DNA from: Mesorhizobium prunaredense
GTDB taxonomy: Bacteria; Pseudomonadota; Alphaproteobacteria; Rhizobiales; Rhizobiaceae
Length of the DNA stretch: 56,702 nt
Direction: 5' to 3'
NCBI RefSeq assembly: GCF_900156895.1
Contig: NZ_FTPD01000056.1
Coordinates: 151,322 to 208,023 of the forward strand
In this document: positions 28,955 to 37,259 of the stretch, piece by piece
How the letters are laid out: each line of letters begins with the position of its first letter
Numbering within the stretch: position 1 is the first letter of the stretch
The notes under the pieces: model-generated
The model's database searches: none
Seen by the model: only the letters and a program-made list of their open reading frames with translations
What the model was told of the DNA's origin: nothing
Made by a program: the position numbers and the translations under genes

Positions 28955-29055
28955 CATCTTCGACCTCTCGGAGAGAACGTGCTCTTGACGAGAGCCTGAA
29001 AGACAGCCGCCGGGGCATCCCTCGGCGCGCAGCCGTCGGCAAGGAGATCGATCCA

Positions 29056-29220
29056 ATGATTGCATTCGTCCCGAAGCCAAATGCTGTAGTAAAGACCAAA
29101 GTGGCCGAGGAAAGCCGCTTCGATCGCATTCGCAGACTCGCCGCCGACAAGCACAGGAAAGCCGATGCCGGCACGATCCGCCGCGACCCGCAGAAGGCAG
29201 GCGACAAGCGCCCCATGTAA
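29056..29220 (+). CDS. Small basic hypothetical protein
   Basis: 54 residues, Arg/Lys-rich (for example SRFDRIRRLAADKHRKADAG). The start is supported by a strong Shine-Dalgarno AAGGAGA spaced eight bases from the ATG. No family is recognised. It lies 20 bases from the end of the convergent MttB-like gene. Confidence 0.5.
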   Translation: MIAFVPKPNAVVKTKVAEESRFDRIRRLAADKHRKADAGTIRRDPQKAGDKRPM

Positions 29221-29240
29221 CGCGCGCTCGCTGAACTACA

Positions 29241-30794
29241 TCACGAAACCGGTGCTGCGCCACCCTCTTCCGTGCGCCGCGCAATGAATTCGTCGAGAAC
29301 CCCTGATGTGGCAGCGGCGCAAGCCGGCGGCCGAAAATCGGCCAGCAGCCGTTTCCAGATGCCGGTGGCGCGCTCGGTGGCGGTTCTTGACCCAGCCTCA
29401 GTCCAGTTGCCGAAATTCGACCAATCGGCGACCAGCGGTTCGTAGAAAGCGGTGCGGTAGCGCGCCATTGTGTGTCCGGCCGAGAAGAAATGCCCGCCCG
29501 GCTGCACTTCGGCGATAGCCTCGAAGCCGATCGCGGCCTCGTCGCCGGGCGTCGCCGCGCAGAGTTCCGCGATGGTCTGCAGCGCCTCGATATCGGTGAT
29601 CAGCTTCTCGAACGAGACGCTCAACCCGCCTTCGAGCCAGCCCGCAGCATGGATGCAGACCGTCGCGCCGGCGAGCACCGAACCCCACAGCGCGAACTGC
29701 GTTTCGTGGGCTGCCTGCGCGTCCGAAATGTTGGCAGCACTGCCACCGCCGGACCGCCAGGGAAGACCGGTGAAGCGTGCAAGCTGACCGGCGCCCAGCG
29801 TCGCCTTGACGTGCTCCGGCGTGCCGAAGGCCGGCGCCCCGGACTTCATGTCGACATTGGAGGAGAAGGAGCCATAGACGACCGGCGCGCCCGGCCGCAC
29901 GATCTGGGCCAGCGTCAGCCCGGCCAGCGCTTCGGCGTGCTGCAGCGTCAGCGCGCCGGCCACGGTAATCGGCGCCATGGCGCCGGCCAGGCAGAAGGGC
30001 GTGATGACCAGCACCTGCCCCGCCTTGGCAAAGTCGATGATGCCTTGTGCCATCGGAACATCGAGCTGACGCGGCGAGTTGGTGTTGATGACGGTGTAGC
30101 AATGAGCGCCCGAACGGAATTCGTCCTCGGACAAGCCGCGCGCCAGCCGCAGCATCTCGAAGCCGTCCTCGACCTGCGGCGTGCCGCGCGCGAAGACGAA
30201 CGGCAGCTTGTCCGACAGCGTCAACTGCGCGCGGTTGACGGCGTAATGGCGGAAGCGGTTGTCGATGTCCTGCGGCTCGATGCAAGGTCCCAGCATGTGC
30301 AGCACGTCGAAATGCTGCACCAGCCGGATGAGATCCTCGAAAGCGGCAAGCGTTCCCGGCCGCCGGCCGTGCTCTAGATCGGTGACGTTCGGCGCCCCGG
30401 ATCCGGCCAGGAACGCCATCGAGCCGAGCTCGAGCGTCAGGTCGCGGGCACGGTCGCCGGCATGGACGCGGATCGATTTCGGCGCCGAGGCCAGCGCCGC
30501 CGCGACAATGTCGCGGCCGATGCGCACCATCTGGCTGTCCTCGTCGACCAAAGCGCCGGCACGGGCAAGAATGGCGCGCGCCTCTGGCAGCAGCACCTTG
30601 GCGCCGAGTTGCTCGAGCACGCGCAGCGCCGTGTCGTGGATCGCGGCGACCTGGTCGGCCGAAAAGATCGGCTGTGGCAGGAACGGGTTCTTCAGCGAAC
30701 GATAGTCCGGCCGGCGGCTGGTCTCGCTGCCGGCCTCGCCGGTTCGTCCGCGCCTGCGTTCGCGCCTGAGGTTGCGTGCGGCGTCATCGACCAT
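29241..30794 (-). CDS. Trimethylamine methyltransferase (MttB/MtgB) superfamily protein, non-pyrrolysine type
   Basis: 517 residues. The MttB fold is recognised by FLPQPIFSADQVAAIHDTALRVLE-like N-terminal sequence, the GSGAPNVTDLEHGRRPGT block and the SFSSNVDMKSGAPAFGTPE block. Archaeal MttB reads an internal amber codon as pyrrolysine; here the frame is continuous without amber, as in glycine betaine (MtgB-like) and other quaternary-amine demethylases found in rhizobia. Such enzymes need a corrinoid protein and a second methyltransferase; neither is adjacent. It is divergent from a TetR regulator with a palindrome in the shared promoter. Confidence 0.9.
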   Translation of the reverse strand: MVDDAARNLRRERRRGRTGEAGSETSRRPDYRSLKNPFLPQPIFSADQVAAIHDTALRVLEQLGAKVLLPEARAILARAGALVDEDSQMVRIGRDIVAAALASAPKSIRVHAGDRARDLTLELGSMAFLAGSGAPNVTDLEHGRRPGTLAAFEDLIRLVQHFDVLHMLGPCIEPQDIDNRFRHYAVNRAQLTLSDKLPFVFARGTPQVEDGFEMLRLARGLSEDEFRSGAHCYTVINTNSPRQLDVPMAQGIIDFAKAGQVLVITPFCLAGAMAPITVAGALTLQHAEALAGLTLAQIVRPGAPVVYGSFSSNVDMKSGAPAFGTPEHVKATLGAGQLARFTGLPWRSGGGSAANISDAQAAHETQFALWGSVLAGATVCIHAAGWLEGGLSVSFEKLITDIEALQTIAELCAATPGDEAAIGFEAIAEVQPGGHFFSAGHTMARYRTAFYEPLVADWSNFGNWTEAGSRTATERATGIWKRLLADFRPPACAAATSGVLDEFIARRTEEGGAAPVS

Positions 30795-30894
30795 GGCGGA
30801 TACTCCTCATTGCCGTATTGCCCTGCCCTGGGGATCGTAGGGAGAAGCCGCGATGACGCGCGTCGGCCGCTCGGCCTAGTTCGAGACAGGATAC

Positions 30895-30923
30895 TTGCAC
30901 TGGACACATGTGTCTAGTACGGT
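30895..30923 (+). promoter_or_regulatory. Palindromic operator candidate in the MttB/TetR divergent promoter
   Basis: A perfect 12-bp palindrome GACACATGTGTC (30903-30914) lies between a possible -35 TTGCAC (30895-30900) and a weak -10 TACGGT (30918-30923), spaced 17 bases, about 35 bases before the TetR start. The placement is that of a steric-block operator for the neighbouring TetR protein, which could then control itself and the methyltransferase gene. The -10 matches consensus poorly, so the promoter part is tentative. Confidence 0.55.
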
Positions 30924-30958
30924 TGTATGCAGTTCGCCCTCATGCCTATTGTGCGGCC

Positions 30959-31597
30959 ATGATCATGATTTCTCCGCAGGACGAGCCGGCGCCCGGCAAC
31001 ACCAAGGTGACGCGCCGGGACTGGATCAATCTTGCGCTCCAGACACTGATTTCAGACGGCATCGAAAGCGTGCGCGTGCTGCCGCTCGGCCAGAAGCTCG
31101 GCGTTTCGCGCTCAAGCTTCTACTGGTATTTCGAGAGCCGTCAGGACCTGCTCGACCAGTTGCTTGCCCATTGGCGGGACACCAACACCAAGTCGATCGT
31201 CGAACGCGCGCAGCGGCCGGCCGAAAGCATCATCATGGGGGTCATGAATGTGTTCGAATGCTGGGCCGACGAGCGCCTGTTCGATCCCAGGCTCGACTTC
31301 GCCATCCGGGAATGGGCGCGTCGCTCCGACGACGTGCGCCGGGCCATCGACCAGGCCGACAATGACCGACTGGGCGCGATCCGCGACATGTATCGCCGGC
31401 ATGGCTACGCCGAAGAGGATGCCTTCATCCGCGCCCGTGTGCTCTACTACATGCAGATCGGCTATTATGTGCTCGACCTCAAGGAACCGGTCGAGGCGAG
31501 AGTCAGTCATCTCGCCGCCTATCTGCGCAGTTTCACCGGCCAGGAGCCAAGCGATGCCGACGTGGCGCATTTCATGCACTTTATCGCGGCGCAGTAA
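30959..31597 (+). CDS. TetR/AcrR-family transcriptional regulator
   Basis: 212 residues from the ATG reading MIMISPQDE. The HTH spans about residues 17-62 with the recognition sequence LGVSRSSFYWYFESRQDLL; the remaining helical part is the ligand and dimer domain. Divergent from the MttB-family gene across 164 bases with the palindrome described above, so repression of that gene with release by a quaternary amine or related substrate is a reasonable guess. An upstream in-frame GTG at 30908 lies within the palindrome and is unlikely to be the start. Confidence 0.88.
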   Translation: MIMISPQDEPAPGNTKVTRRDWINLALQTLISDGIESVRVLPLGQKLGVSRSSFYWYFESRQDLLDQLLAHWRDTNTKSIVERAQRPAESIIMGVMNVFECWADERLFDPRLDFAIREWARRSDDVRRAIDQADNDRLGAIRDMYRRHGYAEEDAFIRARVLYYMQIGYYVLDLKEPVEARVSHLAAYLRSFTGQEPSDADVAHFMHFIAAQ

Positions 31598-31744
31598 GCG
31601 GGCGCGAGGTGGCAGCCCTACCCTGGTATCAACAAACTGTACCGCGAAAGTCCCCTCGCCCTTGTGAGCGGGGCCAAAATGGACAAATAGTCTGGTAGGA
31701 GTGCCGCTTCTCAGTGGGAGGCGTAGCCGCAGCCGGATCTTGGA

Positions 31745-33904
31745 ATGGCCAGTCCTTTGAAAATACGCAAGAGAAGGGGTCCGATTGCCGCAAGACTGCT
31801 GGCGGCGGATGCGTGGTTCGATTCCTCGCTCTACGAGACCGGCTTCAAGGCGCGCCGGTTCTGGGAAGCGGCCACCATTTTTTTCCGGCGCTTCCGCGTC
31901 TCCGGCTGGCGCCGCGGCATCATCGAACTGTTGAGTGAGGGCTTCACGCTCGGCGCCGGCGGCATCGTCGTCATGCTGGCGCTCGCCTTGCCGGCCTTCC
32001 AGGAAACCGCCGGCGACTGGCGCGCCCAGGGCGATTTCGCCATCACCTTCCTCGACCGCTACGGCAACGAGATCGGCCAGCGCGGCATCATCCAGCGCGA
32101 TTCGGTGCCGGTCGACGAGATGCCCGACCAGGTCATCAAGGCGGTGCTGGCCACCGAGGATCGGCGTTTCTTCGATCACTACGGCATCGACGCGCTCGGC
32201 CTTTCGCGCGCGATCTTCGCGAATGTGCGGGCGAATTCCGTGGTTCAGGGCGGCTCGAGCATCACCCAGCAGCTGGCCAAGAACCTGTTCCTGACCAATG
32301 AACGGACGTTGGAACGGAAGGTCAAGGAAGCCTTCCTGGCGCTGTGGCTCGAGGCCAATCTGTCGAAGAAGGAGATCCTGCAGCTCTATCTCGACCGCGT
32401 CTATATGGGCGGCGGCACGTTCGGCATCGAAGCGGCCGCCGATTTCTATTTCGGCAAAAGCGTCAAGGATGTGAACCTCGCCGAAGCGGCGATGCTGGCC
32501 GGCCTGTTCAAGGCACCGACCAAATACGCGCCGCACATCAACCTGCCTGCTGCCAGGGCGCGGGCCAATGTAGTGCTGTCGAATCTCGTCGAAGGCGGCT
32601 TCATGAGCGAGGGTCAGGTGCTGCAGGCGCGGCTGCATCCGGCTGAAATCGTCGACCGCGGCGAGCAGAAGAGCCCGGATTACTACCTCGACTGGGCATT
32701 CGACGAGGTCAAGAAGATCGCCGCGAAGTCCGGCCAGCATTCGCTGGTCGCCCACACCACTTTCGACGCCAACATCCAGAAGGCGGCGGAAGAATCGATG
32801 GAATTCCATCTCCGCCAGTTCGGCAAGGAATACAACGTCACCGAAGGCGCCATGGTCGTCATCGAAACCAATGGCGCAGTCAGGGCGATCGTCGGCGGCC
32901 GCGACTACGGTGCCAGCCAGTTCAACCGCGCCACCAAGGCGCTGCGCCAGAGCGGCTCATCGTTTAAACCCTACGTATACGCAACGGCGATGGAGCACGG
33001 CTTCACGCCGGACTCCGTCGTTTCCGGCGCGCCGATCTCCTGGGGTGCCTGGTCGCCGCACAATTACAATGACGGACGGGCCGGCAAGGTCACGCTGATC
33101 GCGGCGATGGCCAAATCGGTCAACACCGTGCCGGTGCGGCTGGCCAAGAATCATCTCGGCATCAAGCCGATCAAGGCGATGGCGGAAGCCATGGGCGTCG
33201 AATCGCCGCTCGAATCGCACAAGACGATGGTGCTCGGCACATCGGGCATGACCGTGATGGACCAGGCGACAGGCTATAGCGTGTTCGCCCAGAATGGCTT
33301 TGTCGGCTCCCGGCATGGCATCACCCAACTCGTCACCCGTACCGGCGAGGTGGTTTACGATTTCGCCAAGGATGCGCCGCCGCCGCGCCGTGTGCTCTCG
33401 GAGCAGGCGCTGAAATCCATGAACACCATGCTGGCGGCGGTGCCGGTGATGGGCACGGCGCGGCGCGCTGCGCTTCCCAATATCGTTTCGGCCGGCAAGA
33501 CCGGCACAACGCAGTCTTACCGCGACGCCTGGTATGTCGGCTTTACAGGCAACTACACGGCTGCCGTGTGGCTCGGCAATGACGACTTCACCCCGACCAA
33601 CAACATGACCGGCGGCTCGCTGCCGGCGATGGTTTGGCAGCGGCTGATGGTCTATGCGCACCAGAATATCGACCTCAAGCCGATCCCCGGCCTCGATCAT
33701 CCCTTCGTCGACGAAGGGATGATCGCCAAGGCCGAGGAAGCGGAAAAGAAGAATGCCGAGCAGGCAGCGGCCGACACCGCTGCCGAGCGGCCGCCGGTGC
33801 TGTCCAGCCAGACGACGCGGGCGCTCAGGGACATCACAAGGCTGTTCCAGTCGGCGCCCGTCCTCCAAGCGCCTGCGACACCGGAGACCCTGTCGGCGCT
33901 TTGA
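31745..33904 (+). CDS. Class A penicillin-binding protein (PBP1A type, glycosyltransferase/transpeptidase)
   Basis: 719 residues. A basic cytoplasmic N-terminus and a membrane anchor (about 65-88) precede the GT51 glycosyltransferase domain with catalytic Glu138 in ATEDRRFFDHYG and the QGGSSITQQLAKN motif. The transpeptidase domain has Ser405-x-x-Lys408 (SSFK), SVN at 458-460 and the KTGTT motif beginning at Lys585. The enzyme polymerises and crosslinks peptidoglycan on the periplasmic side. The C-terminal tail (about 660-719) is Ala/Glu-rich. It stands alone with 147 bases in front. Confidence 0.95.
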   Translation: MASPLKIRKRRGPIAARLLAADAWFDSSLYETGFKARRFWEAATIFFRRFRVSGWRRGIIELLSEGFTLGAGGIVVMLALALPAFQETAGDWRAQGDFAITFLDRYGNEIGQRGIIQRDSVPVDEMPDQVIKAVLATEDRRFFDHYGIDALGLSRAIFANVRANSVVQGGSSITQQLAKNLFLTNERTLERKVKEAFLALWLEANLSKKEILQLYLDRVYMGGGTFGIEAAADFYFGKSVKDVNLAEAAMLAGLFKAPTKYAPHINLPAARARANVVLSNLVEGGFMSEGQVLQARLHPAEIVDRGEQKSPDYYLDWAFDEVKKIAAKSGQHSLVAHTTFDANIQKAAEESMEFHLRQFGKEYNVTEGAMVVIETNGAVRAIVGGRDYGASQFNRATKALRQSGSSFKPYVYATAMEHGFTPDSVVSGAPISWGAWSPHNYNDGRAGKVTLIAAMAKSVNTVPVRLAKNHLGIKPIKAMAEAMGVESPLESHKTMVLGTSGMTVMDQATGYSVFAQNGFVGSRHGITQLVTRTGEVVYDFAKDAPPPRRVLSEQALKSMNTMLAAVPVMGTARRAALPNIVSAGKTGTTQSYRDAWYVGFTGNYTAAVWLGNDDFTPTNNMTGGSLPAMVWQRLMVYAHQNIDLKPIPGLDHPFVDEGMIAKAEEAEKKNAEQAAADTAAERPPVLSSQTTRALRDITRLFQSAPVLQAPATPETLSAL

Positions 33905-34020
33905 TGCCGGCACGACGGGCCAGGCCATCCCCTCGCGCCGCAATTCCACCGAGGTCCGCTTGCCATGGCCCCCTGCCCCGCGATATCCCCGAGCGGCACT
34001 CCTCATGCCCGCGGCTCTTC

Positions 34021-34605
34021 ATGTTCAAGAACGCATTCCTGACGCTCCTCGCGCTTGCCATAGCCATCGGCGGCGGCGGCGGCAGCGTCTGGTACGCTCT
34101 CAAGACGCAAGATGGCATTGGCGCGATCAGGATCGGGCAATGGACGGCGTTTCCCGATATCGGCACGCAGGCGGCGGATCCCTATTCGAAAGCCCGCGTG
34201 GCGCGCGAGGGTGTCCTTGCACTCGGGCAGGCAGAAGGCCTGTCATTTGTCGCCGAACGCGATTCCGATGGCGAACTATTGAGACGCCAATGCGCCTATG
34301 AAATCGAAGGCGGATTTCCCACGGCCCGGTTCTGGACCCTCTATGCCGCCGATCGGTCGCTCGGCGTGGTCGAGACCGGCAAGCCAAGGCTTGCGGCACT
34401 TCAGTCCTACCAAGTGCTGCGCCAGCCCGACAATTCCGTGCTTATTTCCGTCAGCAACCGCCCCGCGCCCGGCAACTGGCTGCTTTCCGACGGCGTCGGC
34501 CGGATGTATCTCGTGCTGACATTCTACGACACGCCGATCGCCAGCAGCACGGGCCTTTCGGATGTCACGCTGCCGCAGATCGTGAAGGTCGGCTGCAATG
34601 CGTAG
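34021..34605 (+). CDS. DUF1214 domain protein with N-terminal membrane anchor
   Basis: 194 residues. A hydrophobic anchor with a run of glycines (about 4-24, AIAIGGGGGSVWYAL) is followed by the DUF1214 pattern: PYSKARVAREGVLALGQAEG, TARFWTLYAADRSLG and the C-terminal YLVLTFYDTPIA. It overlaps the following DUF1254 gene by eight bases. In many bacteria DUF1254 and DUF1214 are halves of one polypeptide; here they are two separately anchored proteins, likely forming one complex. Biochemical function is unknown. Confidence 0.82.
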   Translation: MFKNAFLTLLALAIAIGGGGGSVWYALKTQDGIGAIRIGQWTAFPDIGTQAADPYSKARVAREGVLALGQAEGLSFVAERDSDGELLRRQCAYEIEGGFPTARFWTLYAADRSLGVVETGKPRLAALQSYQVLRQPDNSVLISVSNRPAPGNWLLSDGVGRMYLVLTFYDTPIASSTGLSDVTLPQIVKVGCNA

Positions 34606-35146
34606 GCTGCCGCACGCGATCCTGCTCGGCCTGCTTGGCGCCGGCATCGTACACATCATCGTGCTGCTGCTCGTCCCGGAATTTTCCGAACGCAATGCCT
34701 GGTCGCGGCTGGCCATGGCCTCCAACCTTTATCGGATGACCAGGCTGGACGCTGAGGCCGGCGGTACGTCAGTGGTGAAATCCGTCGATCCGCTGTTTTA
34801 TGCTGCGGCTTGCCGCTTCGATCTGTCCGATGGGATGGTTCGGGTGAAGGCACCGGGAAACGTCCCGTTCTGGTCCGTATCGGTCTATGACCGCAGCGGC
34901 CATAACATCTACTCCTTCAACGACCACAGCGCGACCGGAAGGGTGCTGGACAGTATCGTGCTGACGCCGGCGCAGATGATCGAGATCCGCAAGGATGTCC
35001 CGGAGGAATTGCAAGGGGCAATCTTCGTCGAAGCGCCCATCGACGAAGGCATGTTCGTCATCCGCTCCTTCGTGCCCGACGACAGCTGGAAGCCGACCGT
35101 GTCGCGGTTTCTCGAGCAGAGTTCCTGCGAGCTGCAGGACTACTGA
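34598..35146 (+). CDS. DUF1254 domain protein with N-terminal membrane anchor
   Basis: 182 residues. A single N-terminal hydrophobic helix (about 7-27), then a DUF1254 core including LDAEAGGTSVVKSVDPLFYAA-type sequence, PFWSVSVYDRSGHNIYSFND and FVRSFVPDDSW-like end. Overlaps the DUF1214 gene by eight bases, so the two are surely translated from the same message. A role at the cell envelope is inferred from the anchors only. Confidence 0.82.
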   Translation: MRRLPHAILLGLLGAGIVHIIVLLLVPEFSERNAWSRLAMASNLYRMTRLDAEAGGTSVVKSVDPLFYAAACRFDLSDGMVRVKAPGNVPFWSVSVYDRSGHNIYSFNDHSATGRVLDSIVLTPAQMIEIRKDVPEELQGAIFVEAPIDEGMFVIRSFVPDDSWKPTVSRFLEQSSCELQDY

Positions 35147-35253
35147 CGTCAACCGAAATATGCCGCCGGCTCCGGCCCATGCCTTGCGAGCCGCCGCGGC
35201 GCTCGTTCAAGGGGATAGAGCATCCTTGCGCGCCCAATCAGCCGCGACGCGCT

Positions 35254-35469
35254 TTAATGATGCGGAACAGGCAACGTCCCCGACGTCCCCGGCATCGTCC
35301 TTGACGAACCCGGCTTGTCCGGACCGGCGCCTGGCCGCGTCTCGCCCGTCAGTGGCGGTTGCTCGTAGCGGACGCCGGGGAAAATGATCACCGCCGCCGG
35401 CGTTCCGGTGTTTCGGTCTGCTCGATTGGTTGCCGCCGTTCGCGGCACGAAAGACAGTACCATGCCCAT
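35254..35469 (-). CDS. Small hypothetical protein
   Basis: 71 residues beginning MGMVLSFVPRTAATNRADRN, with GAGAGGAA-like sequence (GAGAGGAA) about ten bases upstream of the ATG. The segment AAVIIFPGVRYEQPP recalls short rhizobial hypothetical proteins of the same layout. The Pro/Gly/Ser-rich C-terminus suggests disorder. It lies opposite to the flanking plus-strand genes. Confidence 0.5.
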   Translation of the reverse strand: MGMVLSFVPRTAATNRADRNTGTPAAVIIFPGVRYEQPPLTGETRPGAGPDKPGSSRTMPGTSGTLPVPHH

Positions 35470-35678
35470 GGTTCGTGCATTCCTCTCGGTTGCCCCGGAG
35501 CACAACGCAACGCCTCCAATCTGATTAAGGAGCCAGTAGGTTAACGGAACGCTAACGGATCGCCGATAATTTGATCTTTGTTCTGAGGTCAGGAAGTCCT
35601 GACCCGTGGCAAATGCGAAACCGACACAGTCCCGGTCGAGCATGGTCCAGATTGTGTCGAGTGTCAGGCGTATCCTTC

Positions 35679-36686
35679 GTGTCATCTGCGGATTTCAGGC
35701 AAATCGCTATACGGGCTGAATCGGGAAAGGCCGAAAGGCTGTTCCGCGCCACGGTGTCGGCGTTCTGTTCGCTCACCCGCCCTTCGCGCCGGGAGATCGC
35801 GCAACTTGAGGATCTTACGCTTCCGCTTTTCGCCGATGTGTCGGTCGAATCGCGCCGCTACGTCGCCGCCGCCCTTTCCGAATGCGAATATGCGCCCGCA
35901 GCGCTGGTCCGGCGGCTTTGCGAGGAGCCGGTCGACGTTGCCGCGCCGCTGCTCATCCGCTCGCGCGCGCTCAGCGATATCGACCTCATCGCACTGATCG
36001 GCCGCCATGGCCTGCCGCATGCGCGCGCCATTGCGCGCCGCAAGGATCTGAACCCGACCATCGCCCACCTGATCAGGGCACTTGAAAAGCCGACGCTGGT
36101 GAGCGTGCGGCAGCCTGAGGCGAACGCCAAGACGGTGCCCGAAAGCGCCGAAGTCGTCGCCGACAGCCAGCAGGTGCCCGGCGCCGCCGCCGAGAATGCA
36201 CGGCGCCGACTGCGGTCGATGATGCGTGATGCCGAGAGCGGCGGCGTGACCATCAATCCGTTCGCCGGCGCGAACACCTATGTCAAACTGCGCGAGACGG
36301 CGCTGACCGGCAATGCCGCATTCTTCCAGACAGCACTGGCCGACGCGCTCGAGATCGATTTTTCAACGGCGCGGTCGCTCACGGCGCACCAGAACTATAC
36401 GTCGCTGCTGGCCGCCCTGCGCGCGCTCGATCTCGGCGAAGAGAGGGCGTTCCTGATCACCGCCGCCGTCTATCCCACAGAGTTTTCGCATCCGCAGGCC
36501 ATTCGCATCTTTCTCGACCGCTATCGGCTGCTGCATCGCAACGCCGCGCTGGACAGGCTACGCGGCTGGAAAGCCGAGACACTGTCGAAGGCCATTCGCA
36601 ATGCCGGACCGATCGCGGCAAACGCCGACATCCGCAAAGCGGACAGCGACAATACCGCCGCCAGCCCTAAAGCGCGTCGCGTCTGA
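35679..36686 (+). CDS. DUF2336 domain protein
   Basis: About 335 residues from the GTG at 35679; the frame is open up to 35571 and the true start is uncertain. Two DUF2336-type helical repeat regions are visible: REIAQLEDLTLPLFADVSVE with RRYVAAALSECEYAP, and ARSLTAHQNYTSLLAALRAL. Family members occur in alphaproteobacteria and have been linked to general stress and cell-cycle pathways, without a known activity. The last codons and the stop lie inside a palindromic repeat, so the C-terminal KARRV was supplied by the repeat. Confidence 0.8.
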   Translation: MSSADFRQIAIRAESGKAERLFRATVSAFCSLTRPSRREIAQLEDLTLPLFADVSVESRRYVAAALSECEYAPAALVRRLCEEPVDVAAPLLIRSRALSDIDLIALIGRHGLPHARAIARRKDLNPTIAHLIRALEKPTLVSVRQPEANAKTVPESAEVVADSQQVPGAAAENARRRLRSMMRDAESGGVTINPFAGANTYVKLRETALTGNAAFFQTALADALEIDFSTARSLTAHQNYTSLLAALRALDLGEERAFLITAAVYPTEFSHPQAIRIFLDRYRLLHRNAALDRLRGWKAETLSKAIRNAGPIAANADIRKADSDNTAASPKARRV

Positions 36687-36770
36687 CCCGCTTCATGCGA
36701 CGCGCTTTAGGCTGTTGTTCTTACGCACGTCGTTATCGCAAAACCACTGCACAGTTTTGCGCGACATGCA
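36666..36770. repeat. Palindromic repeat, AAAGCGCGTCGC family, copy 2, with adjoining mosaic element
   Basis: CCTAAAGCGCGTCGC (from 36666) pairs with GCGACGCGCTTTAGG (to 36711). It is followed by GCACGTCGTTATCGCAAAACCACTGCACAGTTTTGCGCGACATGC (shortened here: segment 36725-36769), which resembles the segments at 21160-21290. The element overlaps the end of the DUF2336 gene. The remaining bases to 36832 hold no gene. Confidence 0.75.
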
Positions 36771-36832
36771 TTAGGCGCGTCGCGCCTGAAAAGAGATTCA
36801 AGCGAACGCTCTAAGCCTTTGTCTGTATTTCG

Positions 36833-37180
36833 CTATTGCGACTTGACGGAGAGAAGCTCCTCGACGGGAACAGAGCCGGCCTCGATCTCGACCACCCAGA
36901 TGTCGGGATCGAATTTCTTCTCCTTTTCCAGTCGCGCGTCAAAGACGGCGGCATCGTCGCCGGCGCCGAGCAGACTGAAGAAACGGTCGTCGGGTTTGGC
37001 TGAATCGTAGCTCGTCTGCGGCGCCGGGCCAAACAAGGCAATCTCGCCCATGCGGCCTCGCGCCAGCACGAAGACGGCGCCGGCCTCGGTTGCGCCGCGC
37101 TTGACCACGGCGGCAAAGCCGCCGGCGCCGAAAACCCGACGCAACAGGGCCGACACCCACAGATCGGTGGTTACGCGCAT
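36833..37180 (-). CDS. DUF1491 family protein
   Basis: 115 residues. The N-terminal MRVTTDLWVSALLRRVFGAGG and the central GAVFVLARGRMGEIALFGPAP are characteristic of DUF1491, a small family nearly limited to alphaproteobacteria. The C-terminus contains FDPDIWVVEIE. Function is unknown. It is the only gene in a short minus-strand unit upstream of repeats and 79 bases from the peptidoglycan-binding gene. Confidence 0.82.
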   Translation of the reverse strand: MRVTTDLWVSALLRRVFGAGGFAAVVKRGATEAGAVFVLARGRMGEIALFGPAPQTSYDSAKPDDRFFSLLGAGDDAAVFDARLEKEKKFDPDIWVVEIEAGSVPVEELLSVKSQ

Positions 37181-37259
37181 GGCAGCATTCTGGACGACAT
37201 CGGACGGTACTTAGAGCGCTTTGCGTTTGGGTGAAACCAAAACCGCCCGCCTCCGCCCA

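Noticed and set aside
29241..30794. Pyrrolysine-containing MttB
   Set aside because: The frame has no internal TAG and spans the complete family length, so no pyrrolysine is encoded.
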